Shown: piece after piece, positions 21,901 through 31,119 of the stretch
Position numbering within the stretch: the stretch's first letter is position 1
Layout of the letters: every line of letters begins with the position of its first letter
From: Paratrimastix pyriformis
Taxonomy: Eukaryota; Preaxostyla; Paratrimastigidae
Assembly (NCBI GenBank): GCA_027972325.1
Contig: JAPMOS010000021.1
Coordinates: forward strand, 1-52,500
DNA: 52,500 nt
Reading direction: 5' to 3'
Position numbers and translations under genes: made by a program
The notes under the pieces: generated by a model
Told to the model about the DNA's origin: nothing
Databases searched by the model: none
What the model saw: only the letters and a program-made list of their open reading frames with translations

Positions 21901-22540
21901 AGCCCCGCCCCCGCCCGGACGGCTTCCCACCGAGCAATTTGCCCCGGCCACCTGTGTGCGGGAGACCCAGCCATCCAAATCAGAGGCTCCTCATGGCAGC
22001 CCAGTCGGTAGGCAGCGGCGCAGCATACTCTGCTCTCCCACCCTCAGCGAGGCCCACGCGGGGGCGGGGCGCGTGGCTGTGCCCCCTCACAACCCGAATC
22101 GTGTCTTCTTTCTTTTTTCTTCCTCTCTTGACCACTAACTGTCGTGCCTTATTTGGAACGAAGCAGCTCATGAGGTTTTTTAAAGTGTTCTTGTTGGTAC
22201 AATAGAAAAGTTGATGCAACTTTTCTTTGAACGAAATGACCGTGGTTCGATCCCCGCCAAATTCAGAAAATGTTTATTTTTTGGAGGCGGGTTCGATTCC
22301 GATCAACAGCAACTTCGGGGGTTCATAACTCAAGCTCCGTTGGGCAGTTTCAAATTTTTTTCAAAATTCAGTCTAGCCAAAAAAAGAGCCGTTTTGTTTT
22401 CTTTCCTCCGCGGCTTTTCCCCGGGGCCAACACGTTTCAATGGCGAGTTGTTCCAAGAAGACCCTGCCAGCCACCAAAAGCGACCGGATGCGCAAGGTCA
22501 GCACAGAAATCGCGATCGAATTAATTTGATTGATTGAAGG
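18991..22540. other. Low-complexity region without a confident gene
   Basis: Mostly Pro/Ala/Arg-type composition in every frame. A reverse-strand stretch near 20900-21690 reads a little like a helical protein (VGRQLEEAASEAVVVQEV near 21190; VKGVQAAIITIRHHLLIEAG near 21430), but I can define neither ends nor family. It contains a run of 19 C (19568-19586), a run of 12 C near 21601, and (CCA)n at 21812-21841 followed by CA repeats. Two words match the Pol III B box (GGTTCGATCCC near 22245 and GGTTCGATTCC near 22289) in an AT-richer patch. Confidence 0.4.
19333..19384. other. 12-bp perfect inverted repeat
   Basis: GGTCCCACTCCA at 19333-19344 is the reverse complement of TGGAGTGGGACC at 19373-19384, with a 28-bp loop. 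It could be a cruciform or an RNA hairpin. The surrounding sequence gives no gene context. Confidence 0.8.
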
Positions 22541-22548
22541 TTCGCCCC

Positions 22549-23106
22549 ATGAGTGACGAACTTCGCCATGAGATCGAGACCTTTGCGCCGCGGACGAGAC
22601 CACGGCAGTCCGCAGCGTGCGCGACCCCATCGCCGCTACCAATCTCCACCACACCTCCCATCGTCCAGGTCAGCCGCCGCGAAAGGAACATTTTCATCAT
22701 TGATGATCTCACTCCTCCTTCCCCAACCCCCCTATGCAGCATACCGGCCCAGATAGAGGGTCAGATCATCAGGCGGTTCACGGACACCCCAAATCTGGCC
22801 ACGCAACCGGCGGTCAGCATCACCCTGGTGATGCACCACCCCAACCCGTCCCGCACACGGCGGGGCGTCATCAAGATCATAAGCGGCCACCTGCCCAGCC
22901 GCAACCCAAACCGGGGCCTGGCCTTCCCGGTGAGACACACATGGGTCCCGGTGCTACTGGCCTGCCGGGTGCGGCGGCACGCCCGGCGGGAGATCAACAG
23001 CGGCCATCACCTGCTCAACGGTCATCACACCTGGGGGGCGCGGCGCACCCTGTACGCCCTGGGCAGCCAGATCTGGGGAGTGTGGCGCAGTTTGCTCAGG
23101 TCAGTC

Positions 23107-23153
<47 letters not shown>

Positions 23154-23362
23154 CGAAGTTTTTTTTGGACTGATGGTCTCACCCCCCCCCACACACACAC
23201 ACACACACCCCTGTCCACCCCATGCAGGGTATGTACAGGTGCATGGAGCTGATCCGAGAATTTACGGAACTCTGGGGAGCGCTCCACCATTTTCCGCCGC
23301 CGCCGCCCTTCCCCGAGCATATCGCGAAGGCGATTCGAGAGAGCAAAAGGAGCCCCGACTGA
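22549..23362 (+). CDS. Small His/Pro/Gly-rich protein, three exons
   Basis: The start codon at 22549 opens MSDELRHEIETFAP. Exons are 22549-22668 (120 nt), 22740-23099 (360 nt) and 23228-23362 (135 nt with stop). Both introns are phase 0 with GT-AG ends (CTATGCAG and CCCATGCAG acceptors). The 204-residue product has a disordered His/Gly/Pro/Gln-rich middle (GGQHHPGDAPPQPVPHTAG) and a helical C-terminus (MYRCMELIREFTELWGALHH, then PPPPPFPEHIAKAIRESK). The second intron holds a (CCG)n tract and CA repeats. No family is recognised. Clean lengths divisible by three support a real gene. It is convergent with the next gene, 43 bp apart. Confidence 0.75.
23107..23153 (+). repeat. (CCG)n microsatellite in an intron
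   Basis: About 16 CCG triplets in the second intron of the small His/Pro/Gly-rich gene, followed by CA repeats at 23191-23207. Confidence 0.9.
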
Positions 23363-23405
23363 ATTCCCCCCCCCCCCCCCCATATGAGGCGCCAAGAATT
23401 TTGGC

Positions 23406-23984
23406 TCATTCATTTTTTTCCGCGCGGCTCCGCCTTCTTCTGTTTCGCTCAGCGTGTTTCTCTTCCTCGGCGGCTTGCTCACCCCCGGCGTCGGCGGCTT
23501 GCTCACCCCCGGCGTCGGCGGCTTGCTCACCCCCGGCGTCGGCGGCTTGCTCACCCTCGGCGTCGGCGGCTTGCTCACCCTCGGCGTCGGCGGCTTGCTC
23601 ACCCTCGGCGTCGGCGGCTTGCTCACCCTCGGCGGCTTGCTTGGGCGCTTGCTCCGCCTGCTTCTCCTCCCGGGGCGGCGGCACTTCTTCACGGGCCACT
23701 CTGGCGGCGTAGCGCCGCTTCCTTTCGGCGAATCGTGCTTCGATCCTGTCGAGCTCCTCGGCGGCCTGAGTGGCCGCATTTAGTTGGCCACTGGGAAAAC
23801 TTCAGAATTAGCCACCCACAGAAAGTGTATCCGACCGCATGTATCCGATCATCCACTCGGTTGTCTCCTGAAATGATGATTGAAGAGCCTGATTCTTCTT
23901 AACGAATGCCGCTGCTTTCGCTGCTTTCGCGTGGCACTCGGCAACAAGTTCTTCAATGAACTTGTACCCTGTTTGAAGGGACAT
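23406..23984 (-). CDS. Coiled-coil-like protein with octapeptide repeats, two exons
   Basis: The start codon at 23984 opens MSLQTGYKFIEELVAECHAK. Exon 1 is 23836-23984 and exon 2 is 23406-23790, joined across a 45-bp GT-AG intron (acceptor TTTTCCCAG). The total is 534 nt, or 177 residues. The N-terminal half is helical (LNAATQAAEELDRIEARFAE, ERKRRYAARV). The C-terminal half has seven repeats of GEQAADAE/GEQAADAG, and the end is basic (EEEKHAERNRRRRSRAEKNE). No known family is recognised. The pogo element's terminal repeat begins 98 bp upstream of its start codon, so the upstream control region has been replaced or shortened. Confidence 0.7.
23462..23640 (-). repeat. 24-bp minisatellite, seven units, in frame
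   Basis: A 24-bp unit repeats with almost no indels and encodes the GEQAADAE octapeptide on the minus strand. Keeping a unit divisible by three fits a coding role. Confidence 0.92.
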
Positions 23985-24021
23985 TTTGCAGTGCGACCTT
24001 TTTGCTGCTAAATTTCGGGCG

Positions 24022-24056
24022 ACGATATTTAGTACCCCCCGATATTTAGTACCCCC
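24022..24056. repeat. 17-bp direct duplication
   Basis: CGATATTTAGTACCCCC occurs twice in tandem just outside the left end of the pogo element. Confidence 0.85.
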
Positions 24057-24081
24057 TGACGTCCGGGCCCGTAACCGGGTA

Positions 24082-24109
24082 ACGTGGGGGTGAAAAACCC
24101 GGAAACGGG
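24082..24109 (+). repeat. Left terminal inverted repeat of the pogo element
   Basis: Matches the reverse complement of 28373-28400 over 28 bp. TA duplicate at 24080-24081. Confidence 0.92.
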
Positions 24110-24249
24110 CGGCAAAGCCGGAAAGCGGAGAATTCAAATTTTCAAATTTTTTCTTCGATATCCCTCATATTTACAGTGCATTCAGACGCAAACGAGTTGC
24201 AGTTTGAGGGGGAGCGAAGAGCAAAAAAAACGAGAAGGGTCGACTTGAA

Positions 24250-25681
24250 TTATTTTTCAGCAGGGGTGGCCTCCTTGACCCCGGGAACGTCGGCGGGGGG
24301 ACCAGGAGTGACTGGCGCTGACCGCGCTTGTCCGGCCCGCTTGCGGGGTGCGCGACGCCCGGCAGGAGTGGCCTCTGGGGTGGCGGGAGTGGCCTTCGGC
24401 GTGGCGGGAGTGGCCTCTGGGGCCGGAGGGACACGAGCCGGCATGGCAGCCAGCTTCTCCATCTCGTCCCACGACTCCTCGGAAGTGTCGTCATCCAGCA
24501 CGATCCGCCTGACCTTGTTTTGTGGGGGAACAATCGTGTTCATGATGGGCCTCGGGTGAGTCGGACGGGTGACCCGGGGAGCGGGAATGACGCATTCGTG
24601 GGTCGTGGCCGCGTCGACGTCGAAGGGGCAGAGGCCGCACTGGGACCACCCCCTCCGGACCATAACGGGCGTGGCAGTGCCTCCGAGTGCATCGAAGGCG
24701 GCCTCCAGCACCTGATGGAAGCGAGCCGGGCCATGGGCGAGTGGTTGGACGGTTGCACATGCAGGAGCAGGGCACAGACAATGACCCGGGTCTCTGCATT
24801 CTTGTGGTTTTTCACCATCTCCTCTTCGATCACTTCGTAGCGGCGGTAGAACAAGCTCTTAAAGTCTGGAAGAACGTGAGCATACACTGCATTCGATTGG
24901 GGGTGGCCGACCTCGATTCACCGTCCGATCGAGGGGCTGCAAGAACGCGGTGCTGTTGGGCAGAAGGAAGAGGATGACCACGTGCTCGCTTTCCAGAAGG
25001 GGAGTCAGTCTCTCGACCGCCTCGGTGTGGGCCGCGTAGTTGTCCATGAGGAGGACGGCAGTCGCGTTGGCGTCGATGCCAAGCGTGGCCCGAACCTCTT
25101 TGACGTGGGGGATGAAGACCTTCGTGAGGTATTCCGCGAACAGGACGCTGTTGATCCACCCCGACTCGGAGCTGCCCAGGAAGGCGCCCTGGGCCGCTTT
25201 AGGGAGTGCGGGCTCCTTCTGAAGATTGGTGAGGATGAGAGCCGGGGGGACCTTCTCTCCCGCGGCACTGCAGCCGAGGATCAAGGTGCAGTGGTGGAGC
25301 TACCGGGGGAGCCGAAGGATGGGGTCGAGGACCGGTGACGTCCAGACCTTTGGGGGTCGAGTCGCGGACGGTTTCGTCCCTCCGATGGTCACGGCAACCT
25401 TCTCATCGCCGGCCGTGCCCGGTTGAAGTGAAGTCTCGTCGACGTTGAACAGTAGCTCCGGAGCGGCGGCGCTCTCGATGGTGGCCCTGTTCGTGTTCAT
25501 CCATTCCTGGACCGCGGAGAAGGGCAGGCGGTGGCTCTGCCTGGAGATCGGACAAGGGACGTCAGGAGACAGGACGAGCCGACCTTTTCCACGTATCTGG
25601 GCTTCTGGAAGACGACCTCGCACTTGGCCGCAACGGCCTTGACGGTGCGTTTGGCGAGGGCCGGGACTCGGGATACGTCCC
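24250..25681 (-). CDS. pogo/Tigger-type transposase, disrupted
   Basis: Family landmarks in order on the minus strand: a helix-turn-helix-like part (RVPALAKRTVKAVAAKCEVV, about 25670-25610); the first catalytic Asp in LLFNVDETSLQPG (near 25440); the second in AVLLMDNYAAHTEAV (near 25040); and the third in LLPNSTAFLQPLDR (near 24930). Downstream is LFYRRYEV, then a low-complexity tail (PEATPATPKATPATPEATP). These enzymes excise and reinsert the element at TA. The frame shifts at several places (for example near 25320 and 24910), and the N-terminus is cut off by LINE-A at 25682. It is therefore inactive. Confidence 0.8.
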
Positions 25682-25930
25682 TTTTTTTTTTTTTTATACA
25701 AACCCACCCCGGCAACCGAAATTACCGAGCGGGTGCAGGCTCCAATTGGCAGACCAGAGCTTAATGCTCCAGTCGCCCGGCGCTTGCCCGCCCTCTGGCG
25801 GGCCCAACGCCCTCTCAGCCCACACCCTCCCTCCCCCTTCCGGGGGGGGGTGGGTTCTGTCCCCCCTCAGGGGGGATTGGTCTCATCTCTCGGGCAATCT
25901 GAAAAGTTTCTCCCCAGTTCTTCGCACTAA

Positions 25931-27011
25931 GTGTGTGTCATACATGTTTGCAACATAGAGATGCAAAACTCCCGATTCCGGCCGAAGCCGGGGGGTAACA
26001 TGACCCCCAGTCCCTCCCATGTCCCCCGCAATTCTGCGGGCAACTAGGGCTAGGGGCGGGGGCTATGGTGACAGGGAGAGGTAGAAAAGAACGGGGGGGG
26101 AGGGGACCAAGGAATAGGGTGGATCGAGGAGATAAATCAGGGAAAAGACTGAACAACGGGACAAAAGATTGAACCGAAAGGAACACAATTCCCTTACATT
26201 GGGACTTCTTGGGCGTTGGGCATCCGCGTCCCCATGTACCATCTGGTACTGGTGCGGAACACGAACATCGGGGCGTGTTGTTGGCGGATCCACCATCCAA
26301 AGTCCCGCCTCCGCGGCCCGTCCGGTCCCGCGGGCACTCGAGCCGCCCCGCTCCCCTTCAACCCCAGATCCGTGGGGCAGAGCGAGGCTCCCTTCGGCGT
26401 GGCAAGAAGCCCTTGCGCTGGGGCAGGGACAAGCGCAGGGGCAGCATGGGCAGGGGCAGCATGGGCAGGGGCAACATGGGCAGGGGCAACATGGGCAGGG
26501 GCAGGGGCAGGGGCAGGGGCAGGGGCATGGGCAGGGGCCACAGTGGGAGTCGCAGTGGGGGCTGGTGCAGATGCAGTGGGGGCTGGTGCAGATGCAGTGG
26601 GGCTGCAGATGGTTGGCGAACGGAACGGCGCGGGGTGGGCAAAGGGCAACAGCAGGGGCACAGCAGGAAGCCTTCTCCTCAACCCTGTCCTTCTTCTTTG
26701 CTGGCGAAGGTTCAGGGGATGGCGGACGTGGCCGACTCGTACCACCTCCAAGCTGAAGCGGGGCAGCTGAGGGGTCGATGCAATGTGCGGTCACTTTTCC
26801 GGGAGGCTGTTTGACAGTGCTCGGTGACTTTGGACACAGGCCGGATTGCGGCGAAGCAGTGGACGGGTTCACCGAAGCCACAGGTCGGGCGGGAACGGGG
26901 GTCGCCATCGATACTCGCGATACAGTAACGGGCTTGCTGGAAGACTCCAAATTGAAAATGGTGGCACCACAAATGAATTGAATCAATTGCGCAAGCTTTT
27001 GGCAGCACAGA
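25931..27011 (-). mobile_element. S element copy 3, 5'-truncated, inside LINE-A
   Basis: It is flanked by the 12-bp duplication TCTTCGCACTAA (25919-25930 and 27012-27023). The empty site is seen intact in the second LINE-A copy near 48622-48633. The insert ends in (AC)n after CATGTATGAC on the minus strand, and starts at the bases equivalent to 10257 of copy 2, so it lost about 350 bp at its 5' end. It is closer to copy 2 than to copy 1. Confidence 0.93.
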
Positions 27012-28248
27012 TCTTCGCACTAATCATTGCCTTCTTCCATTCTCTTTCTGTCCAGACATCCAGAATTCCCATCTCAGCCGCCAACTCGCATTCACCTTTG
27101 TGATAAGTTCTCGGGTTACAGAGACACTCGAGTCTCCTTGACACTTTCTTCCGAACTTCCCTTGCCATCATAGCACAGCAATCTTCAGTTTTGCCCACGT
27201 CTCCAAAATGAACCCCCTGCACCCCTGCTTGTCTTGTCATCATTTCCTTCATTCTTGCGTAGGCCTCTCCATCCACCGGATACTTTTCTCTACAAGCGGC
27301 ATTCTCCACCATGATAATTCCCACAGGCCAAGGAGCATTACCAGCACCTATAATTCCGTCCTTCCAGAAATTCGCCCGCCAGAATTGGAATGTCCCCGCT
27401 TCAAACACCGCAATCTCCCTAACCATTGCGTCGACCTTTTCCATTGTGATCGTCTTGCGGATAATATCCAACCCGCTCCCGATTCCATCTCTGTTCGGCA
27501 TTCCAGGTCCGTACGGAATAACCATCACGCACCTCATGGCTCTCGGGTTCTTCACTCTTTCCGCGATTTTCCGAAAGAGCTGATCCATTGCCGCTTGTTC
27601 ATATTCAGGGTTCGCAAATGCCAAGAGCTCGCTATCCTCATTTACTCTCTCAAATCCATCAAATCTTGCTCCAAACACCCTATCCTCCTCTGCTGGTGTG
27701 CAGTATTCCTCGTACGTCGGGTCCACATTCCCAGGATGACAGAACAGCATTGTACACAGCCCGAAAGCATCTGCCATGACAGTACTCCATTGATGTGGCG
27801 TGGCCCATGCATTCTCATCTTTCACAACCCTCTGTCCGCCAAGTACCGTTCCCTGCGTGTATCGCTCATGGAGTCTCACTGCTTCCTCCACAAATCCCGC
27901 TGTCATCTCCGCCCAACTTTTCCCCTTCCTCATCACGCTTTGCCGATACCTCCGAAACATCTTCCAGAATACCTCCCTCTCCATCGTTTTCCCTCGGAAA
28001 GCAATCAGTCCATCTTCTTGCTGCACCGCTATCATTGCTCGCAATGCTTGCACCTCCTCTGCCTCTTCCTGGACTTTCTGTGCCTCCTTCATCCTGGCTA
28101 TATCATCCTCCTCTTTCAACCACCTATCAAGTGCTTCCTTCTCCGCTGCCTGTAGTTTCTTGAACCTCTTTTCCCGGGCAGCCCTCATCTGTGGGCACAC
28201 CAAGATCATGTGTCTGAAAGAGTCTTTCATTCCACACAGGGGGCATTT
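27012..28248 (-). CDS. LINE-A ORF2 C-terminus: zinc knuckle and PCIF1/Dam-like domain
   Basis: It begins with a CCHC knuckle (CPLCGMKDSFRHMILVC). A helical linker follows, then FCHPGNVDPTYEEYCTP, EEDRVFGARFDGFE, LLAFANPEYEQAAMDQLF (near 27610), MRCVMVIPYGP, AVFEAGTFQFW and NAPWPVGIIMVEN. The order resembles PCIF1-type and phage Dam-type N6-adenine methyltransferases (D-x-x-FG, NPP[FYW], hydrophobic strand with Pro, FPSxLVxF-like strand). The expected NPPF/NPPY reads NPEY. The C-terminal tail is LAAEMGILDVWTEREWKKAM. The frame is open to the S insertion at 27011; the last residues lie beyond it near 25930-25800. The enzymatic role is inferred. Confidence 0.6.
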
Positions 28249-28372
28249 GGGATACGTCCCCGTTAGGGCCCGTCAGCACCTCGGCGCGAAATTGGCTTAA
28301 GCTGACGGTACTCAGCAGTGAGAAGAAGCTTGCTTGGGCTGGGAGGCGGTTCTTCCATGTCCGGGTTTTTCA

Positions 28373-28400
28373 CCCGTTTCCGGGTTTTTCACCCCCACGT
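28373..28400 (-). repeat. Right terminal inverted repeat of the pogo element
   Basis: Reverse complement of 24082-24109. TA at 28401-28402. A second copy of this end lies at 49985-50012 in the duplicated block. Confidence 0.92.
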
Positions 28401-28506
28401 TAATGGGGACCAAATCCGGCTCAGTTCAAATGAGCTGCGCTGGGACCCTGGAAGCCGGCATGCCGCCCGAACGAGTCCCAAATGACCCCCCACTTTTGTG
28501 GGACAA

Positions 28507-28516
28507 CGCACAACAC
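28507..28516. repeat. Target-site duplication of LINE-B, left
   Basis: CGCACAACAC, matching 48361-48370. Confidence 0.9.
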
Positions 28517-28538
28517 GTGTGTGTGTGTGTGTGTGTGA

Positions 28539-28700
28539 TACTTCCCAGCTTTCGCCGGGTCCGTGCTCGGGCCGAAGCCCGCGGGTAACATGAACCCCCC
28601 GGTCCGCCCTCCCCGCGAGATAAACTCGCAGGATGGGACGTCCCAAGAGGCCCATGGGTCGGCTACCGTCCCCGAGGGACGGTCACCGCCGACCCCCGGA
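28539..28700 (-). other. LINE-B 3' UTR with UUCG hairpin
   Basis: On the minus strand the end reads TTCATGTTACCCGCGGGCTT, then TCGGCCCG: a stem CGGGC/GCCCG capped by TTCG (about 28570-28585). A spacer and the (AC)n tail follow. The same arrangement ends LINE-C and the S elements. Confidence 0.8.
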
Positions 28701-29600
28701 CTACGTCTCCTCGTTCATCCCTTCTTCATTTTTCTCGTTCTTCTTTCGTTGCATGATCGCCAGCAGCATGGTTTTGCGGAGTGCACCAATTTCGCTCCCA
28801 ATCTCCTTTTGGGTGTCTTCATCCACAATCCCCAACTCTGCTGCCAGTCTGCAATCATTCGCGTACATCTCTCGAAATCCGCACCGCCTCCGAAGTCTTC
28901 CCGCAACTTTCCGCACCACCCCCTCTGAGATCCCCCTCCAGTTGTGGAGCACCTCGCCCTCCTTCGGACGCCCCTCGTAGTCAGCCTCCACCTTCCGCGC
29001 ACCCGCCTCTTTCCGAAGCATATTCTCCAAAGCCCACAACGGGCAGGATCCATCGGAAATCTCTCCCGGGCCCTCTGGTTCTCAAAGAGCAGGATGCCCA
29101 CGTCGAACGGGCCTTCCCGCACCTTTCTCCCCTGTCCGCCAGAAGCTCGGCAGCCAGAAGCCGAAACCCCTTCCTCAATGATAAACAGCTCCTTCAATCG
29201 CATGTCCCCCTCAAGGCCAATCCGACGCCATGCTGCGCCTCCATTCCCTGCACCAGCCGCGTCCGGTTGGGCTTACCCACCCGTACGGGACGATTGCGAT
29301 GCATCGGAAAGCTCTCTTCCCAGCTCTTCCCATTGGACTCTCTGCCCAATCGCCAATTGCCTTAAATAATCGGTCCATCTCTTCCTGGGGGTTGTACTCC
29401 GGGTTGGCAAAGATGAGGAGGTCACGATTCTCCTTGAACAGCCCATATCCATCCAGTCTTCCACCCAAAACAATCATCTTTGCTGGGTGTTCTGAATTCG
29501 GGAAGCTCAAATCGGCATTCCCAGGATGCGAGAATGCCATCGTTGTCAAACTGCCTGCTTGTCTGAGCAGAGAGGACACCACGTGGGGTCGTCCACTGGT
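28701..29600 (-). CDS. LINE-B ORF2 C-terminus: PCIF1/Dam-like domain
   Basis: Equivalent to the LINE-A domain: FSHPGNADLSFPNSEHPAK, VLGGRLDGYGLFKENRDLL, IFANPEYNPQEEMDRLF (near 29400), FRCIAIVPYG. After a frame change come LKELFIIEEG and REGPFDVGILLFENQRARE, and the tail RLAAELGIVDEDTQKEIGSE ends at the stop at 28701. The NPEY motif is kept, although the flanking protein differs strongly from LINE-A. Conservation of the motif in diverged copies suggests that it was selected. At least three frame changes are present in this copy. Confidence 0.6.
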
Positions 29601-29792
29601 TTCGCAGGGTGCTCTTGTGGGTCTGCCCTTCTGCCATCTCCGTGCTCACTCCATCCGCGTACCGATCGCACAGGTTCGCCACTTCTGTTGAAAATGTTTC
29701 CCAGAAGCTGTCCCAGGTTCGGGCGCGGTACCAGCGCCCCCGCGATCGCTCGATGAGCTCCCAGAGTCTGTCCATCGCTATCTGCTTACCTC

Positions 29793-30963
29793 TCACCTGC
29801 ACGCTTCGGCCCATAGGCTCCACCCATTTTCTTGGAGCAATTGTTCTGCATCTTCTGCTCCTTCCCCCTTGTCCAGCCACGCGATCAGTTTGATCGCGTT
29901 GGCACCACTCCACCTTTCCGCGACACTGCCCATCATCGAAGGGCATTCGAAAACCAAATGGTTTGTACAATCTCTCGCCCCACACCAACATTTCCCATCC
30001 CCTTCACCATTGATGTAGAATCTGATGTTGGCCGTGATGTAACGCTGCAAGATTGCCATCATGGCCAGTCTACCCGACATTTCACACCGCATGGTCTGCG
30101 TATTTATTCCGCCATTTCCCGTCTGAGCATTGATGACCACTAGTGCATTCTTGCACTTCTGGGCTGTCCTGAAGATGCGCCCTTTGCGGCCCCACTCTTT
30201 TAGGTTTTCACGAAAATCTCCCTCCACCGTCTTTCCATCGCTCCGCCGTACAAGCCGAAATCCCCAGGTCTGCTCTTGCGGCTCCTTGGTGCTCTCCAGT
30301 TTTATACTCTGGCCTGCAATCTTGTCCGCCAACCTATTCCCTCCGCATCCAGCGATGCCCCTGTCTCCTGGTGCCCCTTTACCCAAACCAGCCTGACCTC
30401 GCCCCTATGTTCCTCCAAGATTCGTTGGCCCCTCCGAAGAAGACCCTCAGCCTTCGACTCGATTAGGTCGGTCGGCGTCCAGTCTCTCCTCATCAGCCCT
30501 TCCACCCATCCCTTTGCCACCTTGCTGTCCGTGCGCACCTCCACGTTTGCATCCTGTCCCACCCTGATGGCCTCCAGGATGGCCTCAAGCTCTGCCTCAT
30601 TGTTTGTTTGCCCCTGCCCGTGCACCTTCTTCCAACCCGCACTGCCAGCACCCCGTTGTACACCACCGCCAGTGCCGCTCGCCGGTCCTTCTTCTTCCTG
30701 GATGCACTACCGTCCGTATAGAATGTCCGCCACTTGAGTTCGGGCTCTACCCGCACTTCCACCTCGTCGCATTCCGCTCGCAGCGCCTCCATTCTGCTCC
30801 TCATGCCGCCATCTTTGTTTCCCTCCTGCTTCAGGCGCCCCTTGTTGCATTCGTCGTCCCACTCGCCCCTACCTTCTCTTTTTACCTCCCTGTCGCCCTG
30901 CGTCTTTCTCCGACACGTCGCCGGCACCACCACCGAGAGCTTCCCACTCTGCCCCAAAGCCAA
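29793..30963 (-). CDS. LINE-B RNase H and zinc knuckle
   Basis: A type I RNase H with all expected acidic residues: FYTDGSAS (near 30715), NNEAELEAI (near 30600), VRTDSKVAKGW (near 30530) and LVWVKGHQETGASLDAEG followed by NRLADKIAG (30410-30320). It digests the RNA strand of the RNA-DNA hybrid during cDNA synthesis in LINE families that have it. Downstream is a CxC-x7-H-x4-C knuckle (CWCGARDCTNHLVFEC, near 29970), which in LINEs helps bind nucleic acid. Two frame changes lie inside. Confidence 0.85.
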
Positions 30964-31119
30964 CTTGGTCTGCTTCTTCCCCTTCTTTGCTTCTCAGTCT
31001 TGCAGCCGGCTCCATTGACCTTGTCCTCGCCATTCCTCTGCTTCAATGCCCTCTGGCTCCCTCCCTCTCCATCCTTGCTCTTTCCTTCTCCGCCGCCTCT
31101 TCCTCTAATCCGCCTCGCC

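Larger units (their letters stand above)
25682..28248 (-). mobile_element. LINE-A, 5'-truncated poly(A) LINE, copy A
   Basis: The 3' end is a 14-nt poly(A) (T run at 25682-25695). The target-site duplication GGGATACGTCCC lies at 25670-25681 and 28249-28260, inside the pogo transposase. The copy starts at the zinc knuckle of ORF2, so everything upstream (endonuclease, RT, RNase H) was never copied. Net length is about 1.47 kb once the S insertion is removed. The 3' UTR has G-run/C-run pairs near 25840-25880. Its tail type (poly(A)) differs from LINE-B/C ((AC)n), although the encoded C-terminal domain is related. Confidence 0.92.
24082..28400 (-). mobile_element. pogo/Tigger-like DNA transposon, split by LINE-A
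   Basis: The ends are 28-bp terminal inverted repeats starting ACGTGGGGGTGAAAAACCCG, at 24082-24109 and 28373-28400. A TA dinucleotide flanks each (24080-24081 and 28401-28402). The interior encodes a DDD-type transposase on the minus strand. LINE-A (with an S copy inside it) lies within it at 25682-28248 and separates the transposase from the right-hand end. Without the insertions the transposon would be about 1.75 kb, normal for pogo/Tigger elements. Confidence 0.9.

Noticed and set aside
19959-22138. Large Pro/Ala-rich proteins on the plus strand
   Set aside because: Composition-driven frames with no domain, overlapping equally long frames on the other strand.
22240-22305. tRNA genes suggested by two perfect B-box words
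   Set aside because: The T-arm stems do not pair beyond two bases and no A box or acceptor stem is found at the right distance.
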